Shown here one piece after another: positions 23,819-31,733 of a stretch of DNA of 33,263 bases (its first letter is position 1; every line of letters begins with the position of its first letter). The DNA is taken from the NCBI GenBank assembly GCA_964608095.1, contig CAZSMK010000056.1:1-33263 (forward strand), written 5' to 3'. The DNA comes from CAZSMK01 sp964608095 (GTDB lineage: Bacteria > Sumerlaeota > Sumerlaeia > MWCT01 > JAGHBZ01). A model generated the notes under the pieces. It was given only the letters and a program-made list of their open reading frames with translations. It did not search any database and was not told where the DNA came from. The position numbers and the translations under genes are program-made.

Positions 23819-24554
23819 CGAAGTCCTTTTATCAGATTCCGGTGACATCTGTCCTGAATGCAAAGGATACGGATTTATTATCACGGAAGAGGGCGAGGCA
23901 GTTCCCTGTGGATGTCGTAGCGGTGTACTTGCAAGTGAACGGCTTTCACAAACCAATATTCCGCCGAAGTTTAGCCAGAAAACACTCGCCAATTTTACCG
24001 CATCAACCCACGACAAGCAGCGCAAGGAACTCCTGGAAAAAGCTGCTGAGTTCGTTGAAAATTTTCAGAGCAGACAGAACCAACATCAAGGGATTTTAAT
24101 GATTGGTAAAACCGGCAGCGGGAAGACACATCTTTCTGTTGCCATTTTGCGTGAAATTATTGTCAGGGGCTTCACGGGCTTGTATTTCAATGTTCCGGAA
24201 TTTCTCCACTCGCTGCGCTCTTCCTATCAAGCGGATACCGAGTTGCTCGAAAGCGATATTATTGAACGAACGACACGTGTAGACCTGTTGGTGCTCGATG
24301 ACCTCGGTGCTGAACGTACGTCCGGGTGGGTGAGAGACCGCCTTTACCTCATCATAAATCGACGCTACGAACAAATTAAACCTATTATTGTTACCACAAA
24401 CCTTGGCTTCCAGGCGCTGAGAGACCAGGTGGGCGAACGAATTGTAAGCCGTTTGTATGAAATGTGCCCTCAGCAGATTTCTTTCCCCGAGCAGGATTAC
24501 AGGATTCGTTTTCTCGAAGCCCAGGAAAAACGATTTCAAAAGAGGAAGAAATAA
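23766..24554 (+). CDS. DnaC/DnaI-like helicase-loader ATPase
   Basis: This 262-residue AAA+ protein is of the IstB/DnaC family. A Cys cluster (C29, C32, C48, C50) forms a probable N-terminal zinc site, as in DnaI. Walker A GKTGSGKT (114-121) and Walker B LLVLDDLG (174-181) are intact. The IIVTTN sensor and GERIVSRLYEM helix with its Arg residues are also present. No transposase lies beside it, so a helicase loader is more likely than an IstB-type transposition helper. It overlaps the DnaD-like gene by 53 bases in the +1 frame, and GGAG abuts its ATG without normal spacing. This suggests translation coupled to the upstream gene, or frameshifting in the A-rich overlap. Confidence 0.85.
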   Translation: MTAKKRKKKGESEQSVDSEVLLSDSGDICPECKGYGFIITEEGEAVPCGCRSGVLASERLSQTNIPPKFSQKTLANFTASTHDKQRKELLEKAAEFVENFQSRQNQHQGILMIGKTGSGKTHLSVAILREIIVRGFTGLYFNVPEFLHSLRSSYQADTELLESDIIERTTRVDLLVLDDLGAERTSGWVRDRLYLIINRRYEQIKPIIVTTNLGFQALRDQVGERIVSRLYEMCPQQISFPEQDYRIRFLEAQEKRFQKRKK

Positions 24555-24634
24555 CGGGTAGATGTCTGAACGTACTATTGCTGCTCGACCTGATCGTTTA
24601 CACATTTTATCAATAAATTATATGGAGGACTCTT

Positions 24635-26089
24635 ATGAGGAGAATAAGCATACTTGTGACAGCAATGATAATAATTGGAGCGATGTGCGCAATGGCTGAG
24701 TTTGAGTGTGAAGTAACCGGCGGAATCCCCCCTTACGCTGAATTGCCCGATGACGTGACTGAGCTCGTCGAGAAGGGTGAGTATACCAGCGCACAGAAGA
24801 CGATGAAGACCATGATCGAGAAAGAGTACGAGTCCATGCCGATGGATTTGCGTCTGAGGATGATGTATGAAATCGAACGGCTTGACCGGGTGAGAGATGA
24901 TTTCGTTCTCAGCAAGGATGAACTGTTGACCTCGCTCAAAGAGGAGATCAAAGACGTCACGATGGACGATATAGACCGCTGGGAAAAAATGGGCTTTTTC
25001 GACTATCGCATAATCGACGGAAAGAAACTATATTTCAGCCGCAGCCGGTCAAACCTTTACAAGTTGTGCAAGGAAGCAAGAGAGCGAGGCGAGACGACGG
25101 GTCGGGAAGAAGGCGAATCACGCCGCGCACAACAGATGCGTGAGATAAAAGCCGCGGCACTCAAGCAAGGGGACCAATATGTCATGCCCCGACGAATCGG
25201 CGTTCATATGACTATTACAGTTCCCCCCAACAAAGTTCCCCATGGTGAAATTATACGATGCTGGATGCCTTTCCCACGAAAGAATCCATTGCATGACAAC
25301 ATAAAGATCTTTAAAACCATGCCTGAACAACATCATCTCGCGCCTCCTGACCAGCTTCAGCGTTCCATTTATTTCGAGCAGCCTGCGGTGAAAGACCAAC
25401 CTACAAGCTTCAGTGTTGAATATGAATTTACTTCCTACGCATCGTATGTCGATGTCGACCCGGCAAAAGTAACTCCTTATGACAAGACCAGCGATGTCTA
25501 TCGAACGTACACTGCAGAGCGCTCGCCGCATTTGAAATTTTCCGATTCGTTGAGACAGATTGCCGAACAGGTTGTGGGCGATGAAACCAATCCCTATCTG
25601 AAAGCGAAGAAAATTTATGGGTGGGTCACGGAAAACATACGTTACACGTACGCTATTGAATACTCCACCATCCCGTCAATCAGCCAGTACTGTCTCGACA
25701 ACATGCGTGGCGACTGCGGAATCCAGGCGTTGCTCTTTACGGTTCTTTGCCGAATAAGTGGGGTACCCGCCCGGTGGCAGTCAGGCTGGACTCTCTCCAA
25801 CATGCATGACTGGGCACAGTTTTACGTCGAACCCTACGGTTGGTTATGGGCTGATCCGAGCATGTGCATCATGGACAAAGAGGATCCCGAAATCCGCTGG
25901 TTCCTCTTCGGTAATATAGATAACACACGCCTGGTAGCAAACAATGATTACGGTATGGAGTTTGACCCGCCGAAATGGCACTTCAGAAGCGAGCCGATAG
26001 ATTTTCAGCGCGGCGAGGTCGAATGGCGTTGCGGAAATCTCTATTTCGGCGAGTGGTCATATTCCATGAAACGGCGAACAATCGAATAG
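24635..26089 (+). CDS. secreted transglutaminase-like protein
   Basis: This 484-residue exported protein has a signal peptide to about residue 21 (MCAMA). A helical N-part (about 30-175) contains a Glu/Lys-rich segment. A beta region (about 185-290) follows, resembling domains that precede transglutaminase cores. The core has the full Cys-His-Asp triad pattern: C361 in MRGDCGIQALLF, H391 in MHDWAQFYVEPYGWLWADPS and D407 in the same block, with SGVPARWQSGW between. Bacterial members act as peptidases or cross-linking or amide-hydrolysing enzymes, and the reaction here is unknown. TGGAGGA gives a good ribosome site. It stands between replication genes and argD with no clear partner. Confidence 0.88.
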   Translation: MRRISILVTAMIIIGAMCAMAEFECEVTGGIPPYAELPDDVTELVEKGEYTSAQKTMKTMIEKEYESMPMDLRLRMMYEIERLDRVRDDFVLSKDELLTSLKEEIKDVTMDDIDRWEKMGFFDYRIIDGKKLYFSRSRSNLYKLCKEARERGETTGREEGESRRAQQMREIKAAALKQGDQYVMPRRIGVHMTITVPPNKVPHGEIIRCWMPFPRKNPLHDNIKIFKTMPEQHHLAPPDQLQRSIYFEQPAVKDQPTSFSVEYEFTSYASYVDVDPAKVTPYDKTSDVYRTYTAERSPHLKFSDSLRQIAEQVVGDETNPYLKAKKIYGWVTENIRYTYAIEYSTIPSISQYCLDNMRGDCGIQALLFTVLCRISGVPARWQSGWTLSNMHDWAQFYVEPYGWLWADPSMCIMDKEDPEIRWFLFGNIDNTRLVANNDYGMEFDPPKWHFRSEPIDFQRGEVEWRCGNLYFGEWSYSMKRRTIE

Positions 26090-26157
26090 CCTATGCCGCT
26101 TCTGTAGTCATTAAACCCAACAATAACCAAATACCATAAGTTTTCGGAGCTGAGACG

Positions 26158-27354
26158 ATGAATCTTGACGAAATCAAAACCATTGCGAGTAGCTACCTGA
26201 TGAACACCTATGGGGAACGCCCCCTCTGCCTTGTACGCGGCGAAGGTGCCTACGTGTGGGACTCGGAAGGGAAGAAATACCTGGATTTTCTCGCCGGCAT
26301 CGGCGTGTGTGATTTAGGGCATTGCCATCCCTCTATTGTCGAGGCTGTCTCGCGCCAGGTCACACAATTGATCCATTGTTCGAACCTTTACTACATTGAA
26401 CCACAGGTCACGCTTGCTCAAGTGCTCTGTAAGCATTCGTTTGCCGACCGATGTTTCTTCGCTAATTCCGGTGCGGAAGCAGGTGAAGGAGCAGTCAAAC
26501 TTGCCCGCTATTTCTCAAAAAAGAAATTCGGTAACAATAAGTATGGACTCATTACGTTCCATAACTCGTTTCATGGCAGGACGCTGGGTATGATTACGGC
26601 GACAGGACAGGAACGGTTCCAGAAAGGATTCGAGCCGCTGGTTCCCGGATTTAAATACGCGGAGTTCAACAACATCGATTCGGTCAGGGCTCAGATCGAT
26701 GATACCACGTGTGGAATAATGATCGAACCTATCCAGGGCGAAGGTGGGATATTCCCTGCAAGGCGCGAGTTCCTTGCCGACCTTAAACAGCTTTGCACCG
26801 AACGCAATCTGCTTCTCATATTCGATGAAGTGCAATGCGGTCTTGGCAGGACTGGTACAAATTTCGCCTACGAATATTATGGAATCGAGCCGGATATCCT
26901 TTGCCTCGGTAAAGGGCTTGGAGGCGGCATTCCCATAGCGGCATTACTCGCCGCGGGCGAAGTCGCCGATGCCTTTGACGTAGGGGTACATGGCACGACC
27001 TTCGGAGGCAACCCGCTCGCCTGCTCTACCGCCCTCGCCTACCTCACTGAATTGTTCGATAATAACCTGGCAAACCATGTGGCTGAGATAGGCGCCTTTT
27101 TTAAAGATCAGCTCGAGGCGCTCAAACAACAATTCCCCGTTATTGATGAAGTTCGAGGCATCGGCTTGATGCTTGCGCTACAATTCAATCAACCCATTGC
27201 ACGGAATTTTCTCCGGCAATGTTTAGAAGAGGGACTCATAATCAACGCGCTCGGGGACGATAAAATTCGTCTTCTCCCTCCTCTGATTATTGAACGTAAC
27301 CATTGCGACGAAGCCATCGACATCATGAAGAGATCGCTCGCGATGATTTCATAA
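26158..27354 (+). CDS. argD: acetylornithine aminotransferase-type class III aminotransferase
   Basis: This PLP enzyme of 398 residues probably catalyses the acetylornithine/2-oxoglutarate step of arginine synthesis. Family features are FLAGIGVCDLGHCHP (45-57), phosphate-binding SGAEAGE (104-110), FHNSFHGRT (134-142), GIMIEPIQGEGG (186-197), the IFDEVQCG aspartate (D223) and the PLP lysine K252 in LGKGLGGG, followed by HGTTFGGNPLAC. Length and layout are standard. No other arginine genes are near, so related ornithine or diaminopimelate aminotransferases remain possible. GGAG lies about 10 bases before the ATG. Confidence 0.9.
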   Translation: MNLDEIKTIASSYLMNTYGERPLCLVRGEGAYVWDSEGKKYLDFLAGIGVCDLGHCHPSIVEAVSRQVTQLIHCSNLYYIEPQVTLAQVLCKHSFADRCFFANSGAEAGEGAVKLARYFSKKKFGNNKYGLITFHNSFHGRTLGMITATGQERFQKGFEPLVPGFKYAEFNNIDSVRAQIDDTTCGIMIEPIQGEGGIFPARREFLADLKQLCTERNLLLIFDEVQCGLGRTGTNFAYEYYGIEPDILCLGKGLGGGIPIAALLAAGEVADAFDVGVHGTTFGGNPLACSTALAYLTELFDNNLANHVAEIGAFFKDQLEALKQQFPVIDEVRGIGLMLALQFNQPIARNFLRQCLEEGLIINALGDDKIRLLPPLIIERNHCDEAIDIMKRSLAMIS

Positions 27355-27427
27355 CGCGCTACCCGGTGGTTTTCACACGAGTGGTTCTTCATATTTTAGT
27401 GGGAATTTCAAAAAGAAAGGATACATC

Positions 27428-28162
27428 ATGAAAGGAATAGTATTAGCAGGAGGTACAGGTACCCGACTCTTTCCTTTAACTAAAGTTACGAATAAACACC
27501 TCCTACCTATAGGTCGATACCCTATGATCTTTCATCCGATTTTTCGCCTGAAGCAAGCCGGCATCAAGGATATCCTGGTCGTTACCGGACTGGAACACAT
27601 GGGCGACATGGTCAGCCTGCTGGGAAGCGGTAGAGAGTTCGGTGTCAAGTTTACCTACAAGGTGCAGGACGAAGCGGGCGGGATTGCACAGGCGCTCGGT
27701 CTGGCTGAAGAGTTCGTTGGCAATGATTGTTGTTGTGTCATCCTCGGCGATAATATTTTCGAGGACTCTATCGCTCCCTATGTGCAAAATTTCATGAAGC
27801 AGTGTAAGGGAGCCAAAATAATGATTAAAGAAGTCCCTGATCCCGAGCGTTTTGGCGTACCTGTAATCAAAGATGACAAAATTATCGGCATTCAAGAAAA
27901 ACCCCAACATCCTGAGAGCAATTTTTGTGTAATTGGTATATATATGTACGATTCGGAGGTATTTGACATTATCAAAACCCTGAAACCATCACGGCGTGGC
28001 GAACTCGAGATAACCGACGTCAATAACTCATACATTACGAAGGGTGAACTGACCTATGACATCATAAAAGGGTCGTGGACCGATGCCGGCACCTTTGAAT
28101 CGTTGCTCAAGGCAAACCAGCTTGCCGAACATATCATACTCGACTTTAATTCCTTTACATAA
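27428..28162 (+). CDS. sugar-phosphate nucleotidyltransferase (glucose-1-phosphate thymidylyltransferase-like)
   Basis: This cytoplasmic enzyme activates a sugar-1-phosphate to a nucleotide sugar for polysaccharide synthesis. Its 244 residues show the pyrophosphorylase loop GGTGTRLFPLT (8-18), KHLLPIGRYPMI, AGIKDILVVTG, the metal-binding LGDNIFED (near 115), EVPDPERFGVPV, IQEKPQ, and RGELEITDVNN with WTDAGTFESLL. The pattern is closest to RfbA/RmlA, but it is about 45 residues shorter than E. coli RmlA, matching the short form of the family. AAAGGATAC lies upstream. It precedes a glycosidase-like and a GT39-like gene, consistent with envelope-glycan work. The exact sugar and nucleotide are unproven. 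Confidence 0.88.
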   Translation: MKGIVLAGGTGTRLFPLTKVTNKHLLPIGRYPMIFHPIFRLKQAGIKDILVVTGLEHMGDMVSLLGSGREFGVKFTYKVQDEAGGIAQALGLAEEFVGNDCCCVILGDNIFEDSIAPYVQNFMKQCKGAKIMIKEVPDPERFGVPVIKDDKIIGIQEKPQHPESNFCVIGIYMYDSEVFDIIKTLKPSRRGELEITDVNNSYITKGELTYDIIKGSWTDAGTFESLLKANQLAEHIILDFNSFT

Positions 28163-28272
28163 GAGCGCTTTTTTCTTTGAAAATGTGATTTACCTTGCCC
28201 TGGTTAAAAAGAGAGCATCCAGTGGTATCGTTTCAAGAAAATAAAAGAATTTTGGTAGACGGAGGAAACGAG

Positions 28273-29472
28273 ATGAAACTTTATCGTACGATTCTTTTAG
28301 GCATACTCATATTGCTGCCGTTGCAGCAGGGGGTGCTCGGCGCGCCTGTTGCATCAAGTGCGCAACGCATAGTCGAGACTCGAGGTATCTGGCTTCGCCC
28401 ACCATCAAATCCCGACGATATTCCTGCTATCCTCGACACAATCACCACCGCAGGCTTCAACGCGGTATTCGTAGAAACATTTTACCACGGATTTACCATT
28501 TTCCCCAGTAAGTATGTGCCGATTCGTCCCGAGTATAAAGATGTCGACCTGTTAAAAATCTTTGTCGAGGAAGGACGGGAACGCGGTCTCGAGATTCATT
28601 GCTGGATTGAGGTCTTTTACTGGATGGTTGACACAGAAGACTATCCTCAATTCCCACGTACACCCCTTTTTGACGGCCACGAGGATTGGCTGTTGCGACT
28701 ACGCGACGGTTCAACAACAGAAAAAGCCGAAACGGCACATATCTTTGCCAATCCGGCGCATCCCCGGGTTCGCGCGTTGCTTATTGATTTCTTTAAGGAG
28801 ATTGTCACGCGATATGACGTCGCAGGATTGAATCTGGACTATATCCGTTATCCAGCGGGAGGGAAAGGCAAGGACGCGGGTTACGATGATTTTACACGTA
28901 ACCTTTTCATGGAACAGATGTGGGGAGTAGATCCCGCTGATATAGCGCAGAATGAAGAATCCGCCCTCTGGGAAAAGTGGGTAAACTGGCGCGAGAACAT
29001 GGTGACGACGTTTCTGTACCAGACGCGGACGGCACTGAACCGGCACGCGCCCGGTATAATCGTGTCTGCCGATATCTTTCCCGGCTATTATGAATCTCGC
29101 TACTCGCATACCACATACCAGGACTGGAAAACGTGGATCGATCTTGGCTTGATCGACTTCATTATTCCCATGGCATACGCTGGGAGCCTTGAAGGAGTCC
29201 GCAAGGAAATTCAGCATGTGACGTCGCATGCAACGGGCAAAGAGGTGTCGGTGATCCCGGGCATTGCGGTCGCCAAACGCACGGCTGATGCTTTCGGCGG
29301 ACCCGGTCATCCACCACTCGCACAGCAGGTTACAATGATTCGGGAAATAGGTCTTAAAGGACATGTCGTCTTCTGTTATAGCTGGTTGATGGACAGTGAT
29401 GAAAATCTTGCGACATTGAGAAACACCATCTATGAACCTCTTCCTGAGCCCTTTCACCCGATAAGTGAATAA
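28273..29472 (+). CDS. secreted glycoside hydrolase-like protein (GHL10/DUF187), copy 2
   Basis: This 399-residue exported protein is almost entirely one GHL10 barrel. The ATG at 28273 is chosen over one at 28195 because GGAGG precedes it and a signal peptide follows at once (MKLYRTILLGILILLPLQQGVLGA). Barrel motifs run in order: ETRGIWLRPPSNPDDI (about 36-50), FNAVFVETFYHG, GLEIHCWIEVFYWM, DVAGLNLDYIRYP (DYIRYP 189-194), IIVSADIFPGYY, IDFIIPMAYAGS and VIPGIAVA. It lacks the N-domain of the copy at 4828. The substrate is unknown. Its place between a nucleotidyltransferase and a membrane glycosyltransferase suggests a role in an exported glycan. Confidence 0.9.
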   Translation: MKLYRTILLGILILLPLQQGVLGAPVASSAQRIVETRGIWLRPPSNPDDIPAILDTITTAGFNAVFVETFYHGFTIFPSKYVPIRPEYKDVDLLKIFVEEGRERGLEIHCWIEVFYWMVDTEDYPQFPRTPLFDGHEDWLLRLRDGSTTEKAETAHIFANPAHPRVRALLIDFFKEIVTRYDVAGLNLDYIRYPAGGKGKDAGYDDFTRNLFMEQMWGVDPADIAQNEESALWEKWVNWRENMVTTFLYQTRTALNRHAPGIIVSADIFPGYYESRYSHTTYQDWKTWIDLGLIDFIIPMAYAGSLEGVRKEIQHVTSHATGKEVSVIPGIAVAKRTADAFGGPGHPPLAQQVTMIREIGLKGHVVFCYSWLMDSDENLATLRNTIYEPLPEPFHPISE

Positions 29473-29584
29473 CGGCTTACATTAAAGAATAAAGAGATTG
29501 CTCGAGAAACAAAACACAGGATAGGTCATGCTGACTTCATTTATTCTTTCACAGCCAGAAGGCACAAGGTGTTCCCATTAACGT

Positions 29585-31642
29585 ATGGAAAACCACGATA
29601 ATACCGTCAAATGGTTTCTTATCGCCATCCTCCTGATCTGGACTGTGGTTGTCCTGGTCGCATACGTTGGTTTCCATCCTGAACATTACCGTCCCTACTA
29701 TCACCTGTTGCTTTTTCTTAATCATATTGTAGTCTTTGTGTTTTTTGTACTTACCTCCTTTGGTCTGGGTCGCCTTGTCCTGGTTCGGCTTTTTCGTTTT
29801 AACACGGAGAGCACTCTCTTCGAATTGCTCGCCTCTTTGGGAATCGGATTTGCCATTCTCAGCTATACAGCAATGTTTCTGGGATTTGTGGGCTTATTGC
29901 GTTTCAGCGCGGTCATACCTGTTGTTATCTTTTATTTTCTTGCAGGCGCATTTGAATTGAAGCATCTGGGTGCTAAACTTATAAACTCCCTACCCCGTGA
30001 ACTACGCCGCCTCCCCGGTGGCTGCCTTACTTTTTTCCTGCTGTTCATACTTTTAGTACAGATTGGAATGAACTGTATTGAGAGTTTCACTCCACCCTAT
30101 GAATGGGACACACTCAGCTACCATCTCTATTGTCAGAAGGAATATGTAGAAGCCGGCAGAATTGTGAAACTACCTTTTATTCATCAGAGTTATTATGCCT
30201 GCGGAATGGAACTCGTCTATGGACTATGTCTTATCCTTCAATCTCAGGTAGCGCCCAAATTGCTCCACTGCTTTTTCGGTCTTATGACCTTGCTCCTTAT
30301 TTATGAGATCGGGAGAAGGTTTGTGAATCGTTTTACGGGTTTGCTTGCCGCCGTGATCTTCTATACCTGTCCTATTCCCGTATGGTTTTCGGGTGTCGGT
30401 AAAAATGACCTTGCGTCACTCTTCTTTATTACGCTTGTGTTCTATACTTTTCTCAAATGGTGGCATTCAGGAGAAGACCCGACGGTGAAGGGAACACGTT
30501 GGCTTCCTCTTTTAATTTTCTTTTCATCTATGAGCATCCATTTCGATTATCGCGGTCTCATCACCTTGACTACACTTGTGCTTTTTATCATCGGTTCTTT
30601 CGCACTTAAGCAAACAGGGATGACACGTTCACGCCTGGTGCAGGGGATAACATGGATAGCGCTTTCTTTGGTCATTGCTTCTCCCTGGTACTTGAAGAAT
30701 GTAATGTTCACCGGCGGCGGTTCACCTTTCTTTCCATTTTTGACCAGCTGGTTCGGCGGCGTCGAAGGGCACGCCTTTGATTCGCTTCTCTCACAATTAA
30801 GAAAAATCTATACGCTCCACCCTCATTCTGTCATCCCGGATAAATCCATCTGGTATTATCTTTCTCTTCCTTTGTGGAAATTCACCATCGTCGGCAGAAA
30901 TTACGACCTCGCAAGGTTTAACGCCACTATTACGCCTCTCTATCTGTTTCTCGTCCCTCTTTTTGTATTCGCACGTAAGACCAGACATACTTGTGAAATG
31001 CTTACACTCGGCCTCGTCTACATCGTTATCACGCAGATAACGCCCAGTAACCATACCCGTTATCTTGCTCCTGCTCTGCCACTGCTTTCCATAATTGGTG
31101 CATACGTTGCCGTCGAAGGACTGCCATCTCTCATCCGTATAGCGCGCCCGATTCTTCTCGCAGTGGTCTTGATAGTCGTCATAGCCCTGCTCTACGATAG
31201 TAGCGTTACGTTTATTCGGTATAGAAACCTCGAATATGCGATGGGAATATTACCTGCAGAAGAATATGTAACGCTTCGCTCAGAGATTTATCCTGCCTGT
31301 GAGTTCATCAATGAAAAATTGCCTCGCGACAGCCGTATCCTTTTCCTGAGCGATGAACGGCTCTATTATGTGCGCTCGGAATCTGTACCCCTTAACGCTA
31401 CGCGTCTTGCTCAATTTGTCGCTGTTACCGGCGAGCACGCCCTTGAAGAGTGGCGCAATTTCGTTTCAGATATGCGTCTTACTCATATTGTGTATAATCC
31501 TGAATTTCATCAACGGTTTGAGCAGGTTAAAAAGATTTCCAGTCTCGTTGACGATTTTTTCCGGAAGTATAGAGCGGAATCTCTTGAAATTATATATAAC
31601 CAATACGGTATCGAAATTTATAAGATTAAGAACGAGCAGTAA
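29585..31642 (+). CDS. polytopic membrane glycosyltransferase, GT39/PMT-like
   Basis: This 685-residue inner-membrane protein has a dozen or so hydrophobic segments. After the fifth or so comes the external-loop motif WDTLSYHLYCQKEYVEAGRI (D175, H180), typical of GT-C enzymes such as PMT, ArnT and related proteins. These use a lipid-linked sugar to modify proteins or lipids on the periplasmic side. GVGKNDLASLFF (near 270) matches the second conserved loop of such proteins. The last ~115 residues (from about 570) form a soluble periplasmic domain. Donor and acceptor are unknown. AAGGTG lies about 12 bases before the ATG. It probably works with the neighbouring nucleotide-sugar and glycosidase genes, which is inference. 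Confidence 0.83.
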   Translation: MENHDNTVKWFLIAILLIWTVVVLVAYVGFHPEHYRPYYHLLLFLNHIVVFVFFVLTSFGLGRLVLVRLFRFNTESTLFELLASLGIGFAILSYTAMFLGFVGLLRFSAVIPVVIFYFLAGAFELKHLGAKLINSLPRELRRLPGGCLTFFLLFILLVQIGMNCIESFTPPYEWDTLSYHLYCQKEYVEAGRIVKLPFIHQSYYACGMELVYGLCLILQSQVAPKLLHCFFGLMTLLLIYEIGRRFVNRFTGLLAAVIFYTCPIPVWFSGVGKNDLASLFFITLVFYTFLKWWHSGEDPTVKGTRWLPLLIFFSSMSIHFDYRGLITLTTLVLFIIGSFALKQTGMTRSRLVQGITWIALSLVIASPWYLKNVMFTGGGSPFFPFLTSWFGGVEGHAFDSLLSQLRKIYTLHPHSVIPDKSIWYYLSLPLWKFTIVGRNYDLARFNATITPLYLFLVPLFVFARKTRHTCEMLTLGLVYIVITQITPSNHTRYLAPALPLLSIIGAYVAVEGLPSLIRIARPILLAVVLIVVIALLYDSSVTFIRYRNLEYAMGILPAEEYVTLRSEIYPACEFINEKLPRDSRILFLSDERLYYVRSESVPLNATRLAQFVAVTGEHALEEWRNFVSDMRLTHIVYNPEFHQRFEQVKKISSLVDDFFRKYRAESLEIIYNQYGIEIYKIKNEQ

Positions 31643-31733
31643 GCAAAAACCACATTTTTTAGTTGAAAGGAAGACCCGGATATTAGAAAAACAATCTTTA
31701 ATTGCTATTCACGACATGGAGGAAAAAATCCGT

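Noticed and set aside
23766..24554. IstB-type transposition helper of an IS21-like element
   Set aside because: No transposase gene or terminal repeats nearby, and the overlapping DnaD-like partner plus the N-terminal Cys cluster fit a DnaI-type loader better.
24597..24624. TTTACA-16-TATATG as a promoter for the transglutaminase-like gene
   Set aside because: The -10 box would sit against the ribosome binding site, leaving no room for a leader containing it.
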